21,436 bases of DNA from positions 1-21,436 of the forward strand of contig JADJPB010000027.1 of the NCBI GenBank assembly GCA_016713445.1, given 5' to 3'. Below are positions 11,201 to 17,935 of this stretch, one piece after another. Source of the DNA: Bacteroidota bacterium. GTDB lineage: Bacteria; Bacteroidota; Bacteroidia; AKYH767-A; OLB10. The position numbers were made by a program, and so were the translations under genes. Under the pieces are notes generated by a model. The model was not told the DNA's origin. It was given only the letters and a program-made list of their open reading frames with translations, and ran no database searches. Within the stretch, counting starts at the first letter, position 1; every line of letters begins with the position of its first letter.

Positions 11201-11285
11201 CAGCATGACTCCAACACTGCCCATCGGTAACATACACTCCGTACGTGGTGGTACGTTCTGGTGCTACATCTATACTCCAACACAT
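8265..11285 (-). CDS. Uninterrupted 1006-codon C-terminal segment of the giant gene (Ig-like, beta-helix, T9SS domain)
   Basis: This is the longest clean reading frame in the window and is a segment of the giant gene, not a separate one. Its first Met is internal: the upstream frame ends in ASSPPPC and this one resumes at CWSIDVAPERTTTYGVYV, so one base is missing near 11285. It holds the end of the Ig/PKD-like region (HLSLGNDITICENTEIEI), a linker rich in Cys (SCCSAGS, TTSCSTCTVSFVGG), the beta-helix at about residues 150-730, a helical or mixed region with TFFRND-type sequence at about 770-920, and the sorting domain. The stop TGA at 8267-8265 overlaps the GTG start of the next gene as GTGA. 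Confidence 0.85.
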   Translation of the reverse strand: MCWSIDVAPERTTTYGVYVTDGQCWSHAEVIIEVPVAHLSLGNDITICENTEIEIIPVFEIAGTPGFDWLPVNSGDPTLIETPSLGTNTFQLNLEVNNCIVTDEIIVNVISCCSAGSSVHMQPIEMFIPNTNQLHNEYYNHAGNLLAAINTTSCSTCTVSFVGGVNNRRVLTVDGVSGNPTLFIDGEFRIPYDINPDNTIPLELDGMDLTLRNLTLSMGENAWINVMSGQRLVLENCTITTCGSNMWRGIVLDKKGDRNSPEIEFIGTNLVENAQTAVYLTRESIFNIEGVTFNNCFVDLEIVNQKGNSNSNTIFGCNFTSSGAGLIAPHLGERKFAGIVLDDVDLVNIGKNSSVTAEANTFDNSIYGIKCKNSSVKLLNSDFHDIWDDGATPPFGYAFYSESDFDFTDRNIQVGNGAASGSCNFYNSVYGIAGFGDMNYSIEKNIFGLNNSTSTAGAISRSCISIEGTMNNNISIFNENKFYDFKKAIYLYNLSTVTFFEVKENYFYDAVMSSSSQNFITSAISVVNPLSINFQAQGIIESNTIGSETVEEWQSRVGINLLNAGNVKIDNNNIYFHPDPDSENGLAYRGIKVENSPDCYIYGNIIKAGNYHADLGMHVTGIRINDSNVPILNCNKIDNTGFALHFLGTNAQIIMKRNEFAYFDHGIELGFEGILDTDIGTIQGENNTTNIGYVNEWKNSSSDIRVDGLSRFPIFWYHDGAVNYTNIRSPVNSLNASIFSISPFGFADETEEGCNIDSTVWQRRHSYADIAFDTARYEGEYAIQTYYNRFDSYYTYFRNDQSRLVLNEEDEAFENKYLQLDTSNVGKFRKVMELIATNNIEAANPQLEIIEDTCDYETNLKQVFNILLESKFNLSPFTSNDTSALEAIAGLHSLIGGKAVFIARALLKWDLEDDWTSGARKAFVKSITRIEQIKAFPNPTSGRITLSDILPENIKQLEIFDLSGRKIKSILFDRNNLDISGNAAGIYMLRITDIHSNYQYLKIVKL

Positions 11286-14200
11286 GGGGGAGGAGAGCTA
11301 GCACATAGATTTGATACAATTCCAGAATCTGGTGTCCATAGAAAAGAATAAGGCAAGTTATTGTTTCCACCTGCTCCTTGATCAAAGCTTGCAGAAAGAG
11401 TGATGGCTGTACCGCCAGGACAATAATCAGTAGATGTTGCATTCAATACCAAATTGGAAATATCGTCATGAACGGTAATATCAATTGGATCACACCCCTG
11501 TACAAGGGTCAATGGAATAGGTTTGCGTATTGGATACGCTTCCAGCTACTACCGAATATATGTATCGGTTGCCTATGTTTTCGATAAAAGTAAAAGTTAA
11601 TGGACCACTTGAGGTTGGTAATCCACTTAAAGTTTCATTGCTTTCTACCACCAAGGTAGTTGAACTTCCGCTGCAAATTTCATCGTCTGTTAAGCGCACA
11701 TTTCTAATAGAATTTCCACTAGTGTTTTGATCAATTATAAGCATCGAAAGTAGTGGCATTTCTAATTTATTTGAAGTATTAGAATACCATGGGTTATTAT
11801 TAATAAATAATTCATAGGGTGTAGGCATATCAGCACCATCACCTAAGATTGCATGGTTATTTTCATCATTGTACATGCTCATAACAACAGCATTTAAGTC
11901 CGTCGCAATAAGTCCTGGATGAATACCTTGTACATCAATTTCATATCGATTACTCGATAAATTAAGGATGATTGTTTTTAAAAAGCCGTTGGCATCTTCA
12001 AAAGTCCAACCATAAATTTCAGCATAATTTGCATTTCCATCTAAATCTTCAGCTCCGGGAAAATCCAGTGGTGTTGCATTTTACTGCATGACGCATTGCG
12101 GCAGCTACTCCATCAAGTGCAGTACCTAATGCTGTTTTTCTGCAATACAGTAGGATTTAAATTAAGGTCACCATGGCAACCTACTTCATCAAATGCATTA
12201 CCAGATTCAAATATGTTTCCGAATTTAGCGCCAGAAAGCATGGTATGCGAAATAATTTTGTGATTTCGGGCGTCTCTAGATATTTTAAAGCAAGTGTTGC
12301 ACCTAATAAACCATGTGCCCACGTTCCAGTTCGATTGTCATTGTCGTCGTCTAAATTAAACTCAGTGATCCAAATTTCCTTGGGTGAGAAAGATGTATTA
12401 AACTGTTGAATTTTTAATAACTCCTTTGTTTGCAAGTCCGATATATGTTCAAATGGCTGCAGCAAAAAGTGCTCGATACCACTTGCCATTAAATCACCAC
12501 CACAAGGATCACTTGCTTTTCCTTCATTGATATAATCATGCAGTGTGATTGCATTTACATCATTAGCTACTTTTAGTCTTTCTAGAACTTGATCCAACCA
12601 ACTACGTTGTCTTCCAAAGTTATTATCTTTTGAAATGGCACCAACAATTGCAATTTCAGTATTTAGAAAATTCGGTATATTTTTATGTCACTTGCCCATT
12701 GTTAGAGCCATATCCATATAATCGTTTACAGAGGGGAAAATTTCTTTGTAATATTCATCATTTAAGTAAAATTCATTCCCAAGTTCAATATATCTCAATG
12801 GCAAGTTATTCTCATTAAGACTATAAAAAGCTGCTAACTCTTGAAAGTATGTGGAAGTAAGCATATTCATAGCAATAATGGGTCGGCAAGCTACTTTTTC
12901 TAAATTTAATTTTAAGTGATCATAACTATTACCTTGTCCATTCATTGGAAGTTTATAAGCGTTTTTGTCATAAAACCAATTGAAAGGCAAATCACGTTCA
13001 ATGAGAGGGTAATTGGTTCTCCAATCGGAAAAATTGGACAATGTTCCAGCTGGAATACGCATTAAAGTAACTTGTTTATCACTAAAAAATTTCTTGTCAT
13101 TAGAAATATTATTATCCCAACTATTTAGTATCTCCCATGATTGTAGTGGATTACCAGCAACATCAGAGGCAAAAGTATTACTACCATTATACCCAAAAAT
13201 ATCTTCAGGAATCGTCCTTTCTAAAGCAGTAACTCTGGTTGGTTTAGTTGGAATAGAGGGTCTCATACTCGCTAAAGTCACTTTTGAAAAAGAAGATAAT
13301 GTTGACGAGCTCCAAAAGGATCCAAATTTTGCATTTCCGCTAATTGAAGCACGTCCTTTATCGATCCATTTTGCTCCATTCCAACTCCCAAGACTAAACC
13401 ACTAGTGTCATATACACCACACCCCAAACTGTCCCAATAAAGTTTTAAGCTTAGATTAGGAGGTTCCTGCTAATCGCTTTATATCCCAATATTGGCATCT
13501 AGAAATATAAGTCAATGAAGTGTCAGCACTATCACTTTCATTATGAAATTCATTTTTATAATTGACACTAAATGCATCAGTACTATTTGATGGTGCTGAT
13601 ATTTCTAAAGAGTAATGGTGCCCATTATCCCCCACTGGAAAAACAAAAGCGGTATTTCCTATTTTCTTAACCGTACCATCTACAAAACTTTGGTTATTGG
13701 CACCTGTTGTGATGGCGGTTGCTTTTAATGTAATGAGGGTGTCGTGGTAAATGATTCCATTGGTGAGTTCAAGTAAACTATCGATGATGATGGGTTGGTT
13801 AGGTGACCTTCCTCCTGCTTTATCAACGAGAGTTTATTAAAGGTTAAATGTGGTACCGCCACCAAATTCTTGGTTTTCCTCACCTGCAAATTTTAAAGTT
13901 CCTCCGAGTATTAAGTAACATTGTTACCATTTACTAGTACATTTCCATTGTAAATATTGGTTCCAGCATTGGCCGCTTGTATAGCTCCCGTTCCCGCATT
14001 GAAATAAACATCTTTATTGTAGGTATCGGCATTTTGGCTAGCCAATTTAACGTAAGCGGTTGAAGTATTTCCATTGGTGATGGTCACAACACCATTGTAA
14101 ACATTTGCTCCATCCCAAGTATTGTTTAGTGTATGACCTGTTTTGGTGAGTAAAGTACTATCACCAAAGTTTGTTGCCTTAACAACTAGGTTTGGTGCTG

Positions 14201-15052
14201 TAAAATTTACTTTTCCTAAAAAGAAATTAGAGTACACATTAAAAAGCACACTGCCACTCGCTGTAATTGAATTGGATGAAGTGGCAGACTGGTCAATATT
14301 TTAAATTGAATGGTACCCGAAGTTATACCACTACTGCCTGTAATTAAACAAGCGCTATCTCCGAGTGCTGCTCCATACGTTCCATTTGCAAAATTGATTC
14401 CGCCACTCCCGTGCTATTTATATAGATGGTGTCGTTAAAATAACTCGTGTCGCCATGGGCCATTTGAACTCACCAGCCACCGCTGCTATACAAATACAGT
14501 TTCCCATTAAAGGTATCGCCATCGTCTTGTCCCATCCTTAAATAAACTGTTCCTGTGTTTTGATAGTTACATCAGCATTAAAAGTACAACCTCCTAACCC
14601 ATATCCACTCGCAGATCCGTTTTGTTCGAAGCTTCCTGTTTGATCAAAGGTGCCGCCACTGAATTTGATTTGTCCAAGCAATAACGTCCTAGTACAATTA
14701 AAATTTGTTCCTTGGAAATAGGCATAGGTTCCTCTAATTTTAGGATTCCATTATTGATGGCGCCTCCCGTTTAGGGAGCTTCTGCCGGAAACATGTAATT
14801 CGTACGTATTTAAATCAATGATGTTAGCAGAAATTACGAGTCTTGTAATGGTTCTATTTCCATCCTAAATAGAATTTACTCCGCCGTTGCTCAACGTAAC
14901 TGTATCATTAGTGCTTGGCACTCCGCCCGGACTCCAATTGCTCGGGTGACCAGTCGGCTGGTAACACCGTTCCAAGTATAATTGCCAGCGTTAGCAAAGG
15001 AAGTCATTAAAAGGAGTACTAATGTAAATAATTTATTAAAAGCTTCGCCCAT
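8265..15052 (-). CDS. Giant secreted multidomain protein: repeats, clan GH-A glycosidase-like barrel, Ig/PKD modules, beta-helix, T9SS sorting domain
   Basis: Reconstructed as one gene of about 2260 residues. The chosen start at 15052 gives MGEAFNKLFTLVLLLMTSF, then ANAG, a signal peptide. In order follow a WNG/NWSPGG repeat region, a YWDIKR-type beta module, a TIM-barrel glycosidase-like domain with Glu in ELGNE and in TEFN, a beta domain, Ig/PKD-like modules, a right-handed parallel beta-helix and a T9SS C-terminal domain. Homology runs continuously across every frame change (for example QTYSIDPCTGV into GCDPIDITVHDD near 11500, and SKVTLASMRP through 13281), with no internal signal peptide or sorting domain, so one gene is more likely than several. 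It is probably exported by T9SS and cell-attached or released, acting on or binding polysaccharide. The substrate is unknown. It is the first gene of a two-gene unit and carries a pentamer repeat at its 5' end. Confidence 0.65.
8268..8499 (-). other. T9SS type A C-terminal sorting domain of the giant protein
   Basis: The last 77 residues read IEQIKAFPNPTSGRITLS, KQLEIFDLSGRKIKSILF, GNAAGIYMLRI and a basic end KIVKL. The FPNP start, the central LEIFDLSGR strand, the AAGIYMLRI strand and the terminal KIVKL define the Por secretion system (TIGR04183) domain. It directs export across the outer membrane and cleavage or anchoring at the surface. Confidence 0.88.
9095..10850 (-). other. Parallel beta-helix region of the giant protein
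   Basis: Rungs of about 20-26 residues recur, each ending in a small residue-N/G turn: LTLRNLTLSMGENAWINVMS, RLVLENCTITTCGSNMWRG, NIEGVTFNNC, NTIFGCNFTSSG, ITAEANTFDNSIYGIKCKNS-like, SVKLLNSDFHDI, VKIDNNNIYFHPD, CYIYGNIIKAGN, NVPILNCNKIDNTG. This is the PbH1 pattern found in polysaccharide lyases, pectinases and adhesins. No lyase catalytic triad could be identified, so a binding or structural role is equally possible. Confidence 0.7.
10950..11760 (-). other. Ig/PKD-like modules of the giant protein
   Basis: Two beta-sandwich-like units are visible: DEICSGSSTTLVVESNE to QTYSIDPCTGV, and TDYCPGGTAITLSASFDQG to YGVYVTDGQCWSH, followed by LGNDITICENTEIEI. The pattern of CxGxxxTL, FLWTPDSG and TTTYGVYVTD is the standard Bacteroidota 'gliding-motility/PKD' module used as a spacer in T9SS cargo. 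A one-base frame change sits at about 11500 and another at about 11285. Confidence 0.65.
12110..13281 (-). other. Clan GH-A (TIM-barrel) glycosidase-like domain of the giant protein
   Basis: After PEDIFGYNGSNTFA the domain reads QVTLMRIPAGTLSNFSDWR, the substrate-site strand resembling RxPGG..NxxDW in GH39/GH51/GH79 enzymes. It then reads RPIIAMNML and LRYIELGNEFYLND, with the Asn-Glu pair of clan GH-A; that Glu (12774-12772) would be the acid/base. WITEFNLDD carries a Glu at 12363-12361 as candidate nucleophile, 137 residues later as read, a normal spacing. TGTWAHGLLGATLALKYL and ISHTMLSGAKFGNIFE complete the barrel. The clan assignment is fairly firm. The family is open; an arabinofuranosidase- or glucuronidase-like specificity is only a guess. 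Indels occur near 12270, 12600 and 12690. Confidence 0.68.
13282..15052 (-). other. N-terminal signal peptide and WNG/NWSPGG repeat region of the giant protein
   Basis: After the signal peptide comes AGNYTWNGVTS, then, one frame over, SNWSPGGVPSTNDTVTLSNG. This TWNG...NWxPxGxP pattern starts many Bacteroidota secreted proteins. Repeat-like strands follow: FNADVTIKNTGTVYLRMGQD, DTFNGKLYLYSSGGW, DTSYFNDTIYINSTGSGG, NVYNGVVTITNGNTSTAYVK, YNKDVYFNAGTGAIQAANAG. The last module has the motif YWDIKRLAGTSNLSLKLYWD, ending in GSWNGAKWIDKGRASISG. This stretch has the densest indels of the giant gene, roughly one per 100-150 bases. A structural or stalk role is inferred. Confidence 0.6.
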
Positions 15053-15068
15053 GAAGTCGAAGTGAAGC

Positions 15069-15078
15069 GAAGTACTTC
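15069..15078. repeat. 10-bp perfect palindrome GAAGTACTTC
   Basis: A perfect palindrome lies between the pentamer tract and the start codon of the giant gene. It could be an operator-like site in the leader or a simple chance palindrome; there is no second copy in the window to support a binding site. Confidence 0.3.
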
Positions 15079-15081
15079 TGG

Positions 15082-15120
15082 GTTGAGTTGAGTTGAGTTG
15101 AGTTGAGTTGAGTTGAGTTG
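15082..15120. repeat. Pentanucleotide tandem repeat (GTTGA)7.8
   Basis: Seven perfect GTTGA units followed by GTTG run from 15082 to 15120 (TCAAC on the coding minus strand). They end 30 bp upstream of the signal-peptide ATG at 15052. The tract lies inside an open frame from ATG 15130 that is in frame with that ATG (QLNST repeated in translation). The repeat could thus alter promoter or leader spacing, or the reading frame. Confidence 0.9.
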
Positions 15121-15183
15121 CGTTTATCATAAAATAGGGAATTAAATTTAAGAAATTATAATCTAACTATTGGCATTAATTAT

Positions 15184-15366
15184 TCATAAAAAAAAGTTGA
15201 CATTGAGGGGCATTTTCATCGCGAAACCTATCGAGGGTATTTTCAAATCTTCAAATTGAAACATTTTCAAATTAAAATTTGACTGCGCTTGCAATGGTAT
15301 TCCGGAAAAAAGAATAAAGAGTAAGAGGAGTGTCTTTCTTCGTAAAACAATCAGATATTTACCCAT
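15184..15366 (-). CDS. Very short secreted ORF of unknown function, possibly a truncated gene
   Basis: From ATG at 15366 the frame reads MGKYLIVLRRKTLLLLFILF, then SGIPLQAQ, a convincing signal peptide with an AQ cleavage end. Only about 33 residues of mature sequence follow (FNLKMFQFEDLKIPSIGFAM and a few more) before TGA at 15184. The frame is open further upstream to 15516, but those residues are not gene-like. It lies in the 5' region of the giant gene and on the same strand. It may be the remains of a longer secreted protein whose frame is broken by an indel, or a small peptide. I do not recognise a family. Confidence 0.3.
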   Translation of the reverse strand: MGKYLIVLRRKTLLLLFILFSGIPLQAQSNFNLKMFQFEDLKIPSIGFAMKMPLNVNFFL

Positions 15367-15642
15367 AAAAATGAGATTTGGTTCAACGAATGTAAAAAAG
15401 ATTTTTGGAAATGCAAGGGGTGGGGTGAAAAAATAATGTAGAATCAACATTGGATGTTGAAAAAGGGTATTTCGAAGCAAATTAAATTTGGCTTTGTTAT
15501 TTTTAGCAGTCAGCATCTAGCTACAGGATTTTTAAATGTGAAATGATTTTGCTTCGAATAAATCTTTTTAAAAACCAGCGTAAAAATCTCTTGAGAAATT
15601 TAAATTATTGTACATTTCTTAAAAAATATTTATTTGATTTCT
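15367..15642. other. 276-bp AT-rich gap between divergent genes, no gene recognised
   Basis: No homology-bearing frame was seen on either strand. It separates the divergent short secreted ORF and glyoxalase gene, so promoters for both are expected here, but no clear -33/-7 pair was found. Confidence 0.4.
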
Positions 15643-16028
15643 ATGAAAAAACGCATCACCGGAATCGGCGGCATCTTCTTCAAATCAGCCGATCAAAAAA
15701 CTTCAAGCCTGGTACGACAAACACCTCGGACTCTCCATGTCAGACGCAGGCTATCATTCATTTCTTTGGAAAGATATTGCCGAACCGAAAAGGCAGAACA
15801 GGAATTTTCCATCTTTAAAGATAACACAGATTATTTAAATCCTTCTACCTCTTCTTTCATGATAAATTTCAGAGTAGAAAATCTGGTAGAGCTACTTCAA
15901 GTTTTAAAGAAGAAGGTGTAACTCAGGTAGGGAATATGGACGAATTCTCCTATGGAAAGTTTGCATGGATCATGGACCCCGACGGAAATAAGATTGAATT
16001 GTGGGAACCAGTTGATGATGGGTTTTAA
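15643..16028 (+). CDS. VOC-superfamily glyoxalase/bleomycin-resistance-like protein (frame-disrupted)
   Basis: About 128 residues, the normal size for a single VOC domain. It starts MKKRITGIGGIFFKSADQK; a frame change then gives LQAWYDKHLGLSMSDAGYHS and FLWKDIAEPKRQ. Next come FMINFRVENLVELLQVLK and, after a second change, EEGVTQVGNMDEFSYGKFAW and IMDPDGNKIELWEP. The last motif (DPDGNxIELWEP) is the hallmark of VOC fold proteins and carries the metal-ligand Glu. Such proteins bind metal and act on small molecules; the substrate cannot be told. It stands alone between the secreted-protein locus and the heptamer repeats, and is convergent with pdxJ. Confidence 0.8.
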
Positions 16029-16033
16029 GAGCG

Positions 16034-16125
16034 ATGCTCGTCGGAAACCTCGCGACTCGATACTCGATACTGATGCTTGATGCTCGATACTCGATTCTAG
16101 ACACTTGATATTTGACATTGAATCA
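16034..16125. repeat. Degenerate heptamer tandem array, unit CTCGATA
   Basis: From about 16034 a 7-bp periodicity is visible: CTCGATA, CTCGATA, CTGATG, CTTGATG, CTCGATA, CTCGATT, then more diverged CTAGACA, CTTGATA, TTTGACA, TTGAATC. It begins just after the glyoxalase stop and fades into the next array. Confidence 0.65.
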
Positions 16126-16199
16126 AACTTGCAGCTACAGCTTGTAGCTTGAGGCTTGCAGCTTGTAGCTTGGGCTTGAAGCTTGTAGCTTGTAGCTTA
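16126..16199. repeat. Degenerate heptamer tandem array, unit CTTGTAG, reaching into the pdxJ stop codon
   Basis: Ten or so 7-bp units CTTGTAG with variants (CTTGCAG, CTACAG, CTTGAGG, CTTGGG, CTTGAAG) run up to CTTAT. The last unit overlaps the pdxJ stop (16199-16197). It may act as a bidirectional terminator or as an expandable repeat. Confidence 0.75.
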
Positions 16200-16910
16200 T
16201 CGTAACTGCATCTTATATAAACCAACCGTCTCTTCTAACCCAATATACAAGCATCACTAATCAGTGCATGACCAATACTTACTTCTAAGAGGTTGGAACC
16301 ATCCTTTTGAAATATGCAAGATTTTGGAGATTTAGGTCGTGTCCAGCGTTGATGCCCAGTCCCACTTCACTTGCTTTTTGTGCGGCTTCGATATATGAAC
16401 GAACAGCTTCTGAAGGATCTTGATCAAATCCACTTGCATAGACCTCTGTATAAAGTTCGATTCTGTCGGTACCCGTGTATGACGCTGCCTCCACCATCAA
16501 GGGACTCGGATCAACGAATAAACTCACCCTACAATGGATCGATTTGAAATAAGAAACTACATCTTTTAAAAAAGCCCCCTGAGAAATCATGTCCCAACCA
16601 GCATTACTGGTTAACACTCCCGGAGGATCCGGAACCAAGGTTACTTGCCCCGGCCGAACCTCATCCACCAACTTCATAAACTCCAAAGATGGATAGCCTT
16701 CAATATTATACTCCGTTAGTAATACCTTTTTCAGATCATATACATCCTGAAAACGTATATGTCGTTCATCGGGACGCGGATGAATCGTAATCCCATCGGC
16801 ACCCAAAATTTTGAATATCAATGGCGCCTACTATTAAATCAGGCATGTTGCCTCTCTCTTGCATTCCGCAGAGTAGCGATTTTGTTAATATTTACACTTA
16901 GCTTCGTCAC
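16197..16910 (-). CDS. pdxJ: Pyridoxine 5'-phosphate synthase PdxJ (frame-disrupted)
   Basis: PdxJ condenses 1-deoxy-D-xylulose 5-phosphate with 3-amino-1-hydroxyacetone 1-phosphate to pyridoxine 5'-phosphate, in the vitamin B6 pathway. Reconstruction gives about 237 residues (typical 237-243). The N-terminus reads TKLSVNINKIATLRNARGGN from GTG at 16910. Then come GADGITIHPRPDERHI with the active-site His and Arg residues, NIEGYPSLEFMKLV with the catalytic Glu, VTLVPDPPGVLTSNAGWD (the Bacteroidota version of the motif), LFVDPSPLMVEAA, TDRIELYTEVYA and GINAGHDLNLQNL. The end EVSIGHALISDA is followed, after one change, by GLEETVGLYKMQLR. Indels lie near 16860, 16815 and 16230. It is divergent from the CBS gene. 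Confidence 0.9.
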
Positions 16911-17101
16911 GACCCTGCAAGATTAAAGTTCTAATCAAATTATGTAGTTTCGGCACAGTCTTTATAATGGATGAACTAAACTCCTCTATTTTTGTTTATT
17001 CATCCAGATGGGCACATAAAACCAAAATAAAAATGAAAGATCTTCTTATGTTTGCGCCGAACTTGAAAGACACAGAAACCGTTACATCAGAAAACTTAAG
17101 C

Positions 17102-17762
17102 ATGTTTGCTGCTCGATTAATATCTGATAATGTACCTCCACTTAAGCCTGGTGATTCTTGTAAGCGCGCAGTAACTTGGATGGAAGAGCTAAGGTCAATG
17201 CTTTACCAGTAATTAAAGGCCGCGAATATTTAGGTTTGGTTTATAAGTTAGATGTGAATAATCCTGTATTAGCAGATCTTAGCCTTGAAGAAGCGAATAT
17301 CAAGTACCACAAGGTTTTTGTATATGATAATCGCCTATGATTTACGATTTAACAAAAGTTGCCTCCCTCCACAAACTAGATCTTGTTCCAGTGCTATAAC
17401 TGAGAATGACCTCAGGACTAGTTACGGTAAACGACCTCGTTTCCCTATTTCGCCGATAGCCAAAGCGTTTTATACTCCCCGGTGGTATATCGTCATTGAA
17501 TTAGCATTAGCTGATTATTCTATATCATATTGCTCAAATTGTTGAGTCGGACGGAGCTCATATATTAAGTGCTAATGTTACTACAGCCAATGATCCTACA
17601 AAAGTGGAGTTAACCCTGAAAGTGGACAAAGTAGATTTAAGTCGCATCTTAGCTGCATTTTATCTGTCTCGACTATCATATCGTTGTACTTACCATCAAA
17701 GTGAACATTCCGAAGATTTAAAAAATCGTTTCGAGTCGCCCGTGAACTATCTTAATATCTAA
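17102..17762 (+). CDS. CBS-domain protein of the Bacteroidota pdxJ/nadK locus (frame-disrupted)
   Basis: About 220 residues with two CBS repeats and a C-terminal ACT-like segment. From ATG 17102 it reads MFAARLISDNVPPLKPGDSC, AVTWMEELKVNALPVIKGRE and LGLVYKLDVNNPVLADLSLE in the first CBS unit. The second has KVFVYDN, VYDLTKVASLHKLDLVPVL, DLRGLVTVNDLVS and PGGI. Then come IIELALADYSISHIAQIVES, DGAHILSANVTTANDPTKVE, LTLKVDKVDLSRILAAF, LDYHIVVTYHQSEHSEDLK and NYLNI. The ending and the ISD start fit the family (about 219 aa). An in-frame start at 16967 adds 45 unsupported residues and was not chosen. CBS pairs usually bind adenine nucleotides; the target here is unknown. Confidence 0.85.
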
Positions 17763-17935
17763 GTGGATACTTTTCGCTAGAGTAAAATTCGGAACTAGAT
17801 AAATCATTTTCTTCGTGACAATGAAACTATACCTATTGTAATAATTTTCGGGACCCTAACAAATTGTATTGGTCGACCTACAGAGTTAATATGTACTTCT
17901 TAATTCCAAGCCAAAGCAATACAATTAAACGATTA

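Noticed and set aside
8341..11208. Plus-strand open frames of 60-156 codons inside the giant gene
   Set aside because: They are antisense to a 3-kb homologous minus-strand frame and show no family-like sequence or start context.
11270..11512. Programmed ribosomal frameshifting in the giant gene
   Set aside because: Frame changes occur in almost every gene of the window, in both directions, without slippery-site plus structure pattern; sequencing error explains them.
11285..15052. Several independent genes instead of one giant gene
   Set aside because: No internal signal peptide or sorting domain is seen, and protein similarity joins smoothly at each break, for example SKVTLASMRP at 13281.
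16034..16199. CRISPR array
   Set aside because: The units are 7 bp, degenerate, and have no spacers; no cas gene is present.
16967..17101. N-terminal extension of the CBS protein
   Set aside because: The 45 extra residues are not family-like, and ATG 17102 gives the expected start just before the ISD segment.
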